Shown one piece after another: positions 16,976 through 24,957 of a stretch of DNA of 64,000 nucleotides. The stretch is from Saccharothrix saharensis. Its GTDB lineage: Bacteria > Actinomycetota > Actinomycetes > Mycobacteriales > Pseudonocardiaceae. Location of the stretch: the NCBI RefSeq assembly GCF_006716745.1, contig NZ_VFPP01000001.1:3906001-3970000 (forward strand). The letters run 5' to 3'. Below the pieces are notes generated by a model. That model ran no database searches and was not told the origin of the DNA. It was given only the letters and a program-made list of their open reading frames with translations. The stretch's first letter is position 1. Each line of letters opens with the position of its first letter. Position numbers and translations under genes: made by a program.

Positions 16976-18172
16976 TCAGCCGCGGGACTGGTAGTCGCGC
17001 AGCAGGCCACGGCTGATGATGGTCTTCTGGATCTCGCTGGTGCCCTCGCCGATGAGCAGGAACGGCGCCTCGCGCATCAGGCGCTCGATCTCGTACTCCT
17101 TGGAGTAGCCGTAACCACCGTGGATGCGGAACGCCTCCTGCGTCACCTCGGCGCAGTACTCCGACGCGATGAGCTTGGCCATGCCCGCCTCGACGTCGTT
17201 GCGCGCGCCGGAGTCCTTCAGCCGGGCCGCGTTGACCATCATCAGGTGGGCGGCCTCGACCTTGGTCGCCATCTCGGCCAGCTTGAACGCGATGGCCTGG
17301 TGCTCCGCGATCGGCTTGCCGAACGTCTTGCGCTGCTGCGCGTACTCGATGGCCAGTTCGAACGACCGCAGCGCGATGCCGCACGCGCGCGCCGCCACGT
17401 TCACCCGGCCGACCTCGACGCCGTCCATCATGTGCCGGAACCCGTGACCGGTCTCGCCGCCCAGCACCCGGCCGGCCGGGACGCGGAAGCCGTCGAACAC
17501 CATCTCGGTGGTGTCGACGCCCTTGTAACCCATCTTGTCGATCTTGCCGGGGATGGTGAGGCCGGGCGCGACCTCGCCGTAGCCCTCGGGTTTCTCCACC
17601 AGGAACGTGGTCAGGTTCCGGTGCGCCTTGTCCGCGCCCTCGTCGGTCTTCACCAGCACGGCGGTGAGGTTGGACGTGCCGCCGTTCGTCAGCCACATCT
17701 TCTGGCCGTTGATCACGAAGTCGTCGCCGTCGCGCACGGCCCGCGTGCGGATCGCGGCCACGTCGGAACCCAGTTCCGGCTCGGACATGGAGAACGACCC
17801 GCGCACCTCGCCGGTGGCCATCCGGGGCAGGTACTCCCGCCGCTGCTCGGGCGTGCCGTGCTGCTTGAGCATGTGGGCCACGATGAAGTGGGTGTTGATG
17901 ACACCGGACACCGACATCCACCCGCGGGCGATCTGCTCGACCACCAGCGCGTAGGTCAGCAGCGACTCGCCGAGCCCGCCGAACTCCTCCGGGATGGTGA
18001 GCCCGAACAGGCCCATCTCCTTCATGCCCTCGACGATGTCGGCGGGGTACGTGTCGCCGTGCTCCAGCGCCTGGGCGTGCGGGATGATCTCCTTGTCCAC
18101 GAAGGTGCGAACCGTCGACAGGATCTCCTCCTGGACGTCGGTCAGTCCTGCGGTCCGGGCCAGGCGCGCCAT
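16976..18172 (-). CDS. Acyl-CoA dehydrogenase
   Basis: 398-residue FAD-dependent acyl-CoA dehydrogenase. The signature blocks are FSMSEPELGSDVAAIRTRA (FAD and substrate site, about residues 125-145), NGQKMWLTNGG, RKTFGKPIAEHQAIAFKLA and the C-terminal EAFRIHGGYGYSKEYEIER. The catalytic base is probably the glutamate in APFLLIGEGTSEIQ, the short-chain/butyryl-type position. ATG 18172 starts MARLARTAGL. An operator-like palindrome lies 25-40 nt upstream, also found before the CoA-ester lyase gene at 19037, so both may be regulated together. The GC-rich inverted sequence at 16931-16962, past the stop, may end the transcript. Confidence 0.93.
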   Translation of the reverse strand: MARLARTAGLTDVQEEILSTVRTFVDKEIIPHAQALEHGDTYPADIVEGMKEMGLFGLTIPEEFGGLGESLLTYALVVEQIARGWMSVSGVINTHFIVAHMLKQHGTPEQRREYLPRMATGEVRGSFSMSEPELGSDVAAIRTRAVRDGDDFVINGQKMWLTNGGTSNLTAVLVKTDEGADKAHRNLTTFLVEKPEGYGEVAPGLTIPGKIDKMGYKGVDTTEMVFDGFRVPAGRVLGGETGHGFRHMMDGVEVGRVNVAARACGIALRSFELAIEYAQQRKTFGKPIAEHQAIAFKLAEMATKVEAAHLMMVNAARLKDSGARNDVEAGMAKLIASEYCAEVTQEAFRIHGGYGYSKEYEIERLMREAPFLLIGEGTSEIQKTIISRGLLRDYQSRG

Positions 18173-18197
18173 CGCGTTTCCCTTCGTAGCTCTCCGG

Positions 18198-18210
18198 TTA
18201 CCGGCGAGTA
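18198..18210. promoter_or_regulatory. Operator-like palindrome before acyl-CoA dehydrogenase
   Basis: TTACCGGCGAGTA lies 25-38 nt upstream of the acyl-CoA dehydrogenase start in the divergent region shared with the DUF4190 gene. It matches the palindrome before the CoA-ester lyase (20011-20025) at 11 of 13 positions and resembles sites at 47658-47693 and 49243-49254. The dyad form suggests a TetR-type dimer, which is inference. Confidence 0.45.
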
Positions 18211-18316
18211 TGGCGCGGTTAACGCGCGTTCGCGTCACGAGAGTGCTCATCGCCACGCGCTGAACCGAAACAGCGGGTTAGCCTGTGCGCCCGCACGATC
18301 ACCAGGGGGACTCCCG

Positions 18317-18619
18317 ATGTCGCAACCGCCGCCCTACCAGCACCCGGGCTACTACCCGCCGGCGCAGCCCCGGCAGACCAACGGGATGGCGATCGCCGCG
18401 CTGATCACGGCGTTCCTGTTCTCCCCGGCGGGCATCGTGCTCGGCATCGTGGCGCGCAAGCAGATCCGGCGCACCGGCGAGGACGGCTGGGGCATGGCGA
18501 CCGCGGGGCTCATCGTCGGCGCGGTGCTGACGGTGCTGTGGCTGCTGGCGATCGTGCTGTGGGTCGTGCTGGTGGTGTGGCTGTACCGCGAGGCCGCGAA
18601 CCTGCCGACGCCGCGCTAG
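18317..18619 (+). CDS. DUF4190-type small membrane protein
   Basis: 100 residues. A proline/tyrosine-rich cytoplasmic head (QPPPYQHPGYYPPAQPRQ) is followed by two membrane helices, MAIAALITAFLFSPAGIVLG and GLIVGAVLTVLWLLAIVLW, separated by the basic loop RKQIRRTGEDG. This is the standard DUF4190 layout. Function is unknown; many occur near signalling or cell-envelope genes. TAGCCT (18276-18281) could be a -10 box and CAGGGGGA a ribosome site before ATG 18317. It converges on the zinc-ribbon gene with a 1-nt gap between stops. Confidence 0.8.
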   Translation: MSQPPPYQHPGYYPPAQPRQTNGMAIAALITAFLFSPAGIVLGIVARKQIRRTGEDGWGMATAGLIVGAVLTVLWLLAIVLWVVLVVWLYREAANLPTPR

Positions 18620-18620
18620 T

Positions 18621-18794
18621 TCACGAGGCGCGCAACTCCAGCTCGCCACCGCAGTGGCGGCACACGTCGGCGAACACGTGGACGTCGGTCGAGCAGGCGG
18701 GGCAGGGCCGGAAGCTGCGCTCGATCAGGTCGTCGCGGCGGCGCTGGAACAACCGCCGGCGCGGGGTGCGATGTCGGGACACGCCGACCACCAT
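18621..18794 (-). CDS. Small zinc-ribbon protein, 57 aa
   Basis: Reading leftward from ATG 18794 to the stop at 18621, the peptide contains a basic stretch (HRTPRRRLFQRRRDDLIERS) followed by a four-cysteine ribbon CPACSTDVHVFADVCRHCGG, that is CX2C-X11-CX2C. This fits a small zinc-ribbon protein of unknown role. The frame remains open upstream to about 18884 and a start at a TTG near 18812 would add a short hydrophobic piece, so the N-terminus is uncertain. A competing frame on the same strand has no recognisable motif. Confidence 0.55.
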   Translation of the reverse strand: MVVGVSRHRTPRRRLFQRRRDDLIERSFRPCPACSTDVHVFADVCRHCGGELELRAS

Positions 18795-18880
18795 GCACAG
18801 GCCGGCACCCTTGATCGCCAATCCAGGACCCGACCTGTGGCCATGCTCACCACCGTGACCAGCACCGAGTGCACGTTTCG

Positions 18881-18993
18881 TCACTCTTCGAACGTCTTGA
18901 GCCAGGCATCGAGGTGCAGGCCTGGTCCACCCGCGCCGAACGGATCGAGGCGTACCCCTCGATCCGGATCGACTTCAGCTCCCGGTCGGCCAC
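18881..18993 (-). pseudogene. Remnant of an AAA/SMC-type ATPase N-terminus
   Basis: GTG 18993 opens a frame reading VADRELKSIRIEGYASIRSA, which is the characteristic first strand of RecF/OLD-like AAA ATPases (LKSIRIEGFxSIRDA). The expected Walker A region then never comes. Within about 25 codons the similarity stops. In another frame the sequence reads GLHLDAWLKTFEE and stops at 18881, which could be the original C-terminal end. The simplest reading is an ATPase gene with nearly all of its interior deleted. The match is short, so this is tentative. Confidence 0.4.
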
Positions 18994-19036
18994 GCGATCA
19001 CTCTACGACCACGCGCCGACCGGGAACCCCGGGAAG

Positions 19037-19996
19037 TCAGTCCTCCGGCGGCGACCACACGTTCGTGCGGGACATGCCGGCGGCGCGGCCCTTGGAGGAG
19101 ATCACCAGGGCCATCTTGCGCGAGGCCTCGTCGATCATCTCGTCGCCGAGCATCACCGCGCCGCGCTTGCCGCCCTTCTCGGAGGTGAAGTAGTCGTACG
19201 CGTCGAGGATGTTCTCGGCGTGGTCGTAGTCGTCCTGCTTGGGGCTGAACACCTCGTTCGCCGCGTCGATCTGGCCCGGGTGCAGGACCCACTTGCCGTC
19301 GAAGCCCAGCGCGGCCGAGCGGCCCGCCACGCGCTTGAAGCCCTCGACGTCCCGGATCTGCAGGTACGGGCCGTCGATGGCCTGCTTGTCGTGTGCGCGC
19401 GCGGCCATCAGGATCTGCATCAGGATGTAGTGGTAGGCGTCGCCGACGTCGTAGCCGGGCGGCTGCTCGCCGACGACCAGGGACTTCATGTTGATCGACG
19501 CCATGAAGTCGGCCGGCCCGAAGATGATCGTCTCCACCCGCGGTGACGCGGTGGCGATCGCGTTGACGTTGGTCAGGCCCAGGGCGTTCTCGATCTGCGC
19601 CTCGATGCCGATGCGCCCGACCTCGTAGCCCATGGTCTTCTCGATCTGGGTGAGCAGCAGGTCCAGCGCGTGCACCTGCTCCGCGGTCTGCACCTTGGGC
19701 AGCATGATGCAGTCCAGGTTCGCGCCCGCGCCCTCGACGACCTCGGTCACGTCGCGGTAGGTCCACTCGGTGGTCCAGTCGTTCACCCGGACCACCCGCG
19801 CGCGCTCGCCCCAGCCGCCCTCGTTCAGCGAGGCCACGATGGTCTTGCGCGCCCCGGGCTTGGCCAGCGGCGCGCACGCGTCCTCCAGGTCCAGGAACAC
19901 CTGGTCCGCGGGCAGCGTGCGAGCCTTGTCGATCATCTTCTGGCTCGACCCGGGCACGGCCAGACACGAGCGACGGGGACGCTGCTGGTCGACCAC
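19037..19996 (-). CDS. HpcH/HpaI-family CoA-ester lyase (citrate lyase beta-like)
   Basis: 319-residue TIM-barrel enzyme of the CitE/malyl-CoA lyase group, which cleaves or makes malyl-, citramalyl- or methylmalyl-CoA with Mg2+. Visible motifs are RSCLAVPGSSQKMIDKA at the start, ADQVFLDLEDACAP (metal-binding E-D pair), DCIMLPKVQTAEQV, IEAQIENALGL and GKWVLHPGQIDAANEVF. GTG 19996 has GAGGAGG eight bases upstream, which decides the start. A perfect 12-bp palindrome lies just upstream of that ribosome site. Together with the nearby acyl-CoA dehydrogenase and the MaoC protein it could serve a CoA-ester pathway; the precise substrate is not visible. Confidence 0.9.
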   Translation of the reverse strand: MVDQQRPRRSCLAVPGSSQKMIDKARTLPADQVFLDLEDACAPLAKPGARKTIVASLNEGGWGERARVVRVNDWTTEWTYRDVTEVVEGAGANLDCIMLPKVQTAEQVHALDLLLTQIEKTMGYEVGRIGIEAQIENALGLTNVNAIATASPRVETIIFGPADFMASINMKSLVVGEQPPGYDVGDAYHYILMQILMAARAHDKQAIDGPYLQIRDVEGFKRVAGRSAALGFDGKWVLHPGQIDAANEVFSPKQDDYDHAENILDAYDYFTSEKGGKRGAVMLGDEMIDEASRKMALVISSKGRAAGMSRTNVWSPPED

Positions 19997-20010
19997 TGTG
20001 GGTACCTCCT

Positions 20011-20025
20011 CGTACCGGCCGGTAA
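20011..20025. promoter_or_regulatory. Operator-like palindrome before CoA-ester lyase
   Basis: TACCGGCCGGTA (20013-20024) is a perfect 12-bp palindrome, extended on the minus strand to GTTACCGGCCGGTAC. It lies 16-28 nt upstream of the lyase start at 19996, so a bound repressor would block transcription. The related TTACCGGCGAGTA lies before the acyl-CoA dehydrogenase. The binding protein is unknown. Confidence 0.5.
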
Positions 20026-20110
20026 CTACTGTTGTGCGAAGGGTGGCACGCACGTGTGCCGCCCGCTATTTCGTGAGTCCCGATTCACAGGCCCGTGGCA
20101 GGCTGAACCG

Positions 20111-20446
20111 GTGGAGATCGAGCAGGTGCTGGACAACGCGCTGCGCAAGGCGGCGGCGGTGTGGATCCGACCGGACGGCCACGAGCCGCGGCTGGTGTGG
20201 GCGCTGTGGCGCGACGGGGCGGTCCTGGTGGCCGTCGGCGGCACGGAGCAGCAGGTGCCGGGCCTGGCCGACGGCGTCACGTGCACCGTCACCGTCCGCT
20301 CCCCCACCACCCACTCCCACCTCGTCGACGCACGGGCCACCGCGCGTCGCGCCGACCTGGACGACGACGCCGCGCAGGCGCTGCGGGCCGCACGCCTGAA
20401 CGGCCGCCCGGAGTGGGCCGACGTCTACCGCCTGGAGCCCGCGTGA
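20111..20446 (+). CDS. Hypothetical protein, possibly PNPOx-like
   Basis: 111 residues from GTG 20111: VEIEQVLDNALRKAAAVWIR, then beta-rich segments LVWALWRDGAVLVAVGGTEQ and CTVTVRSPTTHSHLVDARAT, ending EWADVYRLEPA. The pattern of short strands with a final WADVYRL suggests a small pyridoxamine-oxidase-like or FMN-binding split-barrel domain, but no diagnostic residue proves it. CAGGCT lies six bases before the GTG, like other apparently leaderless starts here. Its stop overlaps the GTG of the kinase gene (GTGA), so the two are translationally coupled. Confidence 0.65.
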   Translation: MEIEQVLDNALRKAAAVWIRPDGHEPRLVWALWRDGAVLVAVGGTEQQVPGLADGVTCTVTVRSPTTHSHLVDARATARRADLDDDAAQALRAARLNGRPEWADVYRLEPA

Positions 20447-21300
20447 TCACCGTCCCGGACGACTTCGGCGCGATCCTCGGCGAGGAGGCGCTGGAGTGGC
20501 GCGCGACCCTGCCCGCGCTGGCCACGAAGTTCTGCGCCCGCTGGCGCCTCACCCCCGACGGCGACCTGCTGCACGGCAACGTCGCCGTCGTCCTCCCGGT
20601 GCGCCGCGCCGACGGCCACCCGGCCGTGCTCAAGCTCACCTGGCTGGACGACGAGACCCGCCAGGAGCCGCTGGCGCTCAAGGCGTGGGACGGTCGGGGC
20701 GTGGTGGCGCTGCTCGACCACGACGACCAGGACGGCGCGCTGCTCCTGGAACGCCTCGACCACACCCGGTCGCTGCTCGACGCGCCGATCGAGGAGGCGC
20801 TGGCGGTCACCGGCGGGCTGCTGCGCCGGCTGCGCGCCCCGGCCGGCCCGGGGATGCGCCGCCACGAGTTCCCCGACCTGGTCGCGGAGAACGCCGAGCT
20901 GGGCGACCCGCTGCCGGCCGCGCTGGTCGAGCGGGCGGGCGAGCTGGGCCGCGACCTCGCCGCGACGGCCGGGGACACCCTCGTCAACCAGGACCTGCAC
21001 TACGAGAACGTGCTGCGCGGCGACCGCGAGCCGTGGCTGATGATCGACCCGAAGCCGCTGGCCGGCGACCGCGAGTTCGGCGTGATCCCGTTGCTGTGGA
21101 ACAGGTTCGGCGAGCTGGACGGCGACCGGGGACTGCGCGACCGGTTCGCCGCGCTGTGCGACATCGGCGAGCTGGACGCCGAGCGGGCCCGCGCCTGGAC
21201 GTTCTGCCGCGCCGTCGACACCTGGCTGTGGTGCCTGGACGAAGGGTTGGCCGGGATGGCGGGCGCGGTCGAGGCCATCGCCCGCGCGCTGCGCCCGTAG
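20443..21300 (+). CDS. Aminoglycoside/hydroxyurea-type phosphotransferase
   Basis: 285-residue small-molecule kinase of the streptomycin 6-kinase/hydroxyurea phosphotransferase family (APH(6)-like). The N-lobe has VLKLTWLDDETRQEPLALKA. The catalytic loop is LVNQDLHYENVL (Asp in QDLH and the following Asn, about residues 180-191) and the metal-binding motif is WLMIDPKPLAGD. Length is normal. Such genes are common chromosomal genes in actinomycetes and need not give resistance; the natural substrate is unknown. GTG 20443 overlaps the stop of the preceding 111-residue gene. Confidence 0.88.
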   Translation: MITVPDDFGAILGEEALEWRATLPALATKFCARWRLTPDGDLLHGNVAVVLPVRRADGHPAVLKLTWLDDETRQEPLALKAWDGRGVVALLDHDDQDGALLLERLDHTRSLLDAPIEEALAVTGGLLRRLRAPAGPGMRRHEFPDLVAENAELGDPLPAALVERAGELGRDLAATAGDTLVNQDLHYENVLRGDREPWLMIDPKPLAGDREFGVIPLLWNRFGELDGDRGLRDRFAALCDIGELDAERARAWTFCRAVDTWLWCLDEGLAGMAGAVEAIARALRP

Positions 21301-21363
21301 CCGCACCTCAGCGGTCCACAGTGGAACGCAGCGGCGGCGCACCCGGCGGACTAGCCTGATCAC

Positions 21364-22617
21364 GTGGCCGCCGTGAACCGCGTCTTCGCCGCCCAACTCG
21401 CCGGGCTGCCCGTGTTCGGGCCGGACGGCGAGTCGATCGGCAAGGTCCGCGACCTGGTCATCGGCCTGCGGGTGGACCGCCAGCCGCCGCGGGTGCTGGG
21501 CCTGGTGCTGGAGCTGGCGACCCGGCGGCGCATCTTCGTGCCGATGCTGCGGGTCACCTCGATCGAGCCGAACGCCGTGACGCTCGCCACCGGGTCGGTC
21601 AACCTGCGCCAGTTCCACCAGCGCGCCAACGAGGTGCTGGTCGTCGGCGAGCTGCTCGACGCGCGCGTGACGCTGGACTCCGGCGCGGCGGCGGTGCTGG
21701 TGGACGCGGCCATGGAGCCCAGCCGCACCCGGGACTGGCGGATGACGCGGGTCGCGGTGCGGGAGCGCACCGGGCGGCTGGCCCGGCGCGGCCCGGTGCA
21801 GGTGCTGCGGTGGGAGGAGCTGTCCGGGCTGTCGGTGACCGAGCTGGCGGGCCAGCCGCAGGGCGCGCAGCACCTGGTGGCGATCTTCGAGACGATGCGG
21901 GCCGCGGACGTCGCGCTGGCCCTGCACAGCCTGCCGTTCAAGCGCCGCTACGAGGTGGCCGAGGCGCTGGACGACGAACGGCTCGCCGACGTCATCGAGG
22001 AGATGGCCGAGGAGGACCAGAAGGACCTGCTCGCGCACCTGGACGACGAGCGCGCGGCGGACATCCTGGAGGCCATGAACCCCGACGACGCGGCCGACCT
22101 GCTCTCCGAGCTGCCCAAGGTCGAGCAGGACCGGCTGCTGGGCCTGATGGAGCCGGAGGAGTCCGAGCCGGTGAAGCGGCTGCTGGAGTACAGCTTCGAC
22201 ACCGCGGGCGGGTTGATGACGCCGGAGCCGGTGGTGCTCGCGCCGGACGCGACCGTGGCCGAGGCGCTGGCGCACGTGCGCAACCCGGACCTGACGCCCG
22301 CGCTGGCCAGCATGGTGTTCGTGTGCCGCCCGCCGACGGCCACGCCCACCGGCCGCTACCTGGGCTGCGTGCACATCCAGCGGCTGCTGCGCGAACCGCC
22401 GTCCGACCTGGTCGCGGGCGTGCTGGACACCGACCTGGCGACGTTGTCGCCGTCGGCGTCGCTGAGCGACGTGACCCGCTACTTCGCCACCTACAACCTG
22501 GTGTGCGGACCGGTGGTGGACGACAGCGACCACCTGCTCGGCGCGGTCACCGTGGACGACGTGCTGGACCACCTGCTGCCGGACAACTGGCGCGAAACGG
22601 GGCTGACCCATGCCTGA
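21364..22617 (+). CDS. PRC-barrel/MgtE-N/CBS protein without channel domain
   Basis: 417 residues. Two PRC-barrel-like beta domains come first (LPVFGPDGESIGKVRDLVIG, about residues 15-100, and a second near 105-155). Then follow an MgtE N-terminal superhelical domain (EALDDERLADVIEEMAEEDQ, repeated acidic helices to about 285) and a CBS pair (YSFDTAGGLMTPEPVVL ... LLGAVTVDDVLDHLLPD). The MgtE membrane channel is absent, so this is a stand-alone sensor of Mg2+ or nucleotides rather than a transporter. TAGCCT (21352-21357) six bases before GTG 21364 suggests a leaderless mRNA. It matches the Rv1232c position and overlaps the DUF1003 gene by 8 nt. Confidence 0.88.
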   Translation: MAAVNRVFAAQLAGLPVFGPDGESIGKVRDLVIGLRVDRQPPRVLGLVLELATRRRIFVPMLRVTSIEPNAVTLATGSVNLRQFHQRANEVLVVGELLDARVTLDSGAAAVLVDAAMEPSRTRDWRMTRVAVRERTGRLARRGPVQVLRWEELSGLSVTELAGQPQGAQHLVAIFETMRAADVALALHSLPFKRRYEVAEALDDERLADVIEEMAEEDQKDLLAHLDDERAADILEAMNPDDAADLLSELPKVEQDRLLGLMEPEESEPVKRLLEYSFDTAGGLMTPEPVVLAPDATVAEALAHVRNPDLTPALASMVFVCRPPTATPTGRYLGCVHIQRLLREPPSDLVAGVLDTDLATLSPSASLSDVTRYFATYNLVCGPVVDDSDHLLGAVTVDDVLDHLLPDNWRETGLTHA

Positions 22618-23101
22618 GCTGCCGCGTCGACGGCTCGACCAGCCGCGCACGGAGGGCCGGTTCCGGCTGTCGCTGGACCCGGAGGCGTTCGGCCGGTTCT
22701 CCGAGCGCCTGGCCCGGTTCCTGGGCACCGGCAAGTTCCTGTTCTGGCAGACCCTGATCGTGATCGTGTGGATCACGCTGAACCTGGTCGCGGTGTCGCT
22801 GCGCTGGGACCCGTACCCGTTCATCCTGCTCAACCTGGCGTTCTCCACGCAGGCCGCCTACGCCGCGCCGCTGATCCTGCTCGCCCAGAACCGGCAGGAC
22901 GACCGGGACCGGGTGTCGCTGGAGGAGGACCGGGCGCGGGCCGCGCAGACCAAGGCCGACACCGAGTACCTGGCCCGGGAGCTGGCCGCGCTGCGGCTGG
23001 CCGTGGGCGAGGTGGTGACCCGCGACTACCTGCGCAGCGAGCTGGAACGCGTGTTCCGGGAGCGGAAGCGGACCGTCAAGGACGACGTGTCCTCGCCCTA
23101 G
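22610..23101 (+). CDS. DUF1003 membrane protein
   Basis: 163 residues with two membrane helices, GKFLFWQTLIVIVWITLNLV (about residues 40-60) and the downstream PFILLNLAFSTQAAYAAPLI. The conserved DUF1003 block includes RWDPYPFILLNL and LILLAQNRQDDRDR. A charged coiled-coil-like tail follows (ALRLAVGEVVTRDYLRSELE). Overlap of 8 nt with the MgtE-N protein gene indicates coupling, and the pairing also occurs at Rv1231c-Rv1232c (from memory). A joint role in Mg2+ homeostasis is plausible but unproven. Confidence 0.88.
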   Translation: MPELPRRRLDQPRTEGRFRLSLDPEAFGRFSERLARFLGTGKFLFWQTLIVIVWITLNLVAVSLRWDPYPFILLNLAFSTQAAYAAPLILLAQNRQDDRDRVSLEEDRARAAQTKADTEYLARELAALRLAVGEVVTRDYLRSELERVFRERKRTVKDDVSSP

Positions 23102-23105
23102 CGGC

Positions 23106-23570
23106 TCAGGGCTCGTCGGCCGCGCCGAGCCGGTCGCACGTGCGGCCGAACGCCTCCAGCTCGCCGTGGTCGAACGTCTCCGCGAAGTGCCGCACCACGC
23201 CCGCGAGGTGCGTGCCCGACGCCACCCGCAGCCGGCCCAGGCCCTGCGACGTGAGCACCGCCACCACGCCGCGGCCGTCGCCGTCGGCGCGTTCCCGCAG
23301 CACGAGGCCCGCGCGTTCCAGGCGGTCGACGAGCCGGGTCACGCCGGAGCGGGACAGCAGCACCGCGTCGGCCAGCTCGGTCATCCGCAAGCGGTACTGC
23401 GGCGCCTCGGCGAGCTGGACCAGGACGTCGTAGGCCGCGAGCGACAGGCGTTGCTCGGCGATCAGTTCGGCTTCCAGCACCCGTGTGAGCCTCGCGTGCG
23501 CCCGGAGGAAGGATCGCCACACCCCCAGCTCGGCACGGGTGGGCACCCGGGCAGATCCGGTTTCCGGCAC
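23106..23570 (-). CDS. MarR-family transcriptional regulator
   Basis: 154-residue winged-helix dimer regulator. The DNA-binding region spans residues about 45-100: YDVLVQLAEAPQYRLRMTEL, then LLSRSGVTRLVDRLERAGLV and the wing READGDGRG-like stretch. GTG 23570 is favoured because TAACAT (minus strand, 23579-23584) lies eight bases upstream, a leaderless arrangement; GTGs further upstream are possible. It is divergent from the mrp gene, 133 nt apart, and may control itself. The ligand is unknown. Confidence 0.88.
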   Translation of the reverse strand: MPETGSARVPTRAELGVWRSFLRAHARLTRVLEAELIAEQRLSLAAYDVLVQLAEAPQYRLRMTELADAVLLSRSGVTRLVDRLERAGLVLRERADGDGRGVVAVLTSQGLGRLRVASGTHLAGVVRHFAETFDHGELEAFGRTCDRLGAADEP

Positions 23571-23703
23571 GGATACCAATGTTACGGAAAGCACGCAACC
23601 CGCTGCGCGCTGCCCCCGTTTCGCCGGTGACCGACCGGTAGCTTGGAGGTGCACGGTCCGCCGTAGCATGGCGGTCCCACCATCTCTTGGCGAAGGCGTT
23701 CCC

Positions 23704-24837
23704 GTGACTCTTCCTTCCGTTGACGACGTGCAGAAGGCGTTGGCCGGTGTGCAGGACCCGGAGATCCGGCGTCCGATCACCGACCTGGGCATGGTCAAGG
23801 GCGTCGTGGTCGGTGACGACGGGGTCGTGGACGTGGCGGTGTACCTCACCGTGTCCGGCTGCCCGCTGCGCGACAAGATCACCGCCGACGTCACGACCGC
23901 GGTGTCCGCGCTCGACGGCGTGACCGGCGTCCGCGTCGAGCTGGACGTGATGAGCGACGCGCAGCGCACCGAGCTGCGCAAGGCGCTGCGCGGCGGCGTC
24001 GAGGAGCCGGTGATCCCGTTCGCGCAGCCGGGGTCGTTGACCCGCGTGTACTGCGTGGCGTCGGGCAAGGGCGGTGTCGGCAAGTCGTCGGTGACGGTGA
24101 ACCTGGCCGTGGCGATGGCCGCGCGCGGGCTGTCGGTGGGCGTGGTGGACGCCGACATCTACGGCCACTCGATCCCGCGCATGCTCGGCACCGACGCGCG
24201 GCCGACCCAGGTCGAGAAGATGATCATGCCGCCGCAGTCGCACGGCGTGAAGCTGATCTCGATCGGCATGTTCACGTCGGGCAACACCCCGGTCGTGTGG
24301 CGCGGCCCGATGCTGCACCGGGCGTTGCAGCAGTTCCTGGCCGACGTGTTCTGGGGCGACCTGGACGTGCTGCTGCTCGACCTGCCGCCGGGCACCGGCG
24401 ACATCGCGATCTCGGTGGCGCAGCTCGTGCCGAACGCCGAGATCCTGGTGGTGACGACGCCGCAGCAGGCGGCGGCCGAGGTGGCGGAACGGGCCGGGTC
24501 GATCGCATTGCAGACGCGGCAGCGGATCGCGGGCGTGATCGAGAACATGTCGTGGCTGGAGCTGCCGGACGGCTCGCGGATGGACGTGTTCGGCGCGGGC
24601 GGCGGGCAGGCCGTGGCCGACTCGCTGACCCAGGCCGTGGGCGCCGACGTGCCGCTGCTGGGCCAGGTGCCGCTCGACCCGCGCCTGCGCGAGCAGGGTG
24701 ACGCGGGCACGCCGATCGTGCTGGCGCACCCGGAGTCGACCGCGGGCCAGGTGCTGACGACCGCGGCGGGCAAGCTGTCCACCCGCTCGCGCGGGCTGGC
24801 CGGCCGCCTGCTGAACGTCTCCCCCGCCGGCCGCTGA
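23704..24837 (+). CDS. mrp: Mrp/ApbC-type P-loop ATPase for Fe-S cluster handling
   Basis: 377 residues. The N-terminal MIP18/DUF59 domain (VQDPEIRRPITDLGMVKGVV) is fused to a Mrp/NBP35 ATPase with the deviant Walker A SGKGGVGKSSV (about residues 120-130), then DADIYGHSIPR and LLLDLPPGTGDI. The CX2C pair usual at the C-terminus of Mrp carriers is missing: the region reads IENMSWLELPDGSRMDVFG. I recall the same absence in M. tuberculosis Rv1229c, so it is a lineage trait rather than damage. A hairpin repeat follows the stop and separates it from convergent tatB. Confidence 0.92.
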   Translation: MTLPSVDDVQKALAGVQDPEIRRPITDLGMVKGVVVGDDGVVDVAVYLTVSGCPLRDKITADVTTAVSALDGVTGVRVELDVMSDAQRTELRKALRGGVEEPVIPFAQPGSLTRVYCVASGKGGVGKSSVTVNLAVAMAARGLSVGVVDADIYGHSIPRMLGTDARPTQVEKMIMPPQSHGVKLISIGMFTSGNTPVVWRGPMLHRALQQFLADVFWGDLDVLLLDLPPGTGDIAISVAQLVPNAEILVVTTPQQAAAEVAERAGSIALQTRQRIAGVIENMSWLELPDGSRMDVFGAGGGQAVADSLTQAVGADVPLLGQVPLDPRLREQGDAGTPIVLAHPESTAGQVLTTAAGKLSTRSRGLAGRLLNVSPAGR

Positions 24838-24892
24838 CGAGCCGGGGCCACCGCGGCCCGCCATCGCCCGGCCGGCTGTCCGGAACGCGACG

Positions 24893-24945
24893 CAGGGGTC
24901 CCCGCCAGGGGACCCCTGCTTTCATTCTACGGACGGGGACCGACG
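24893..24945 (+). terminator. Intergenic hairpin repeat, copy B (between mrp and tatB)
   Basis: CAGGGGTCCCC (24893-24903) pairs perfectly with GGGGACCCCTG (24908-24918) around the loop GCCA, followed by CTTTCATTCTAC and GGGGACCGACG. It lies between the convergent stops of mrp (24837) and tatB (24958), so it can end transcription in both directions. The same element occurs near 29097, and in decayed form near 16819. Confidence 0.8.
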
Positions 24946-24957
24946 AATCCGGGCCCG

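Noticed and set aside
20443..21300. Acquired antibiotic-resistance gene
   Set aside because: The kinase is in the codon style of its neighbours, in a conserved chromosomal context, with no mobile element; it is more likely a housekeeping homologue.
20425..22848. An 807-codon open frame on the minus strand
   Set aside because: Antisense to the kinase and MgtE-N genes, which have clear domains. The long frame is a by-product of codon bias.
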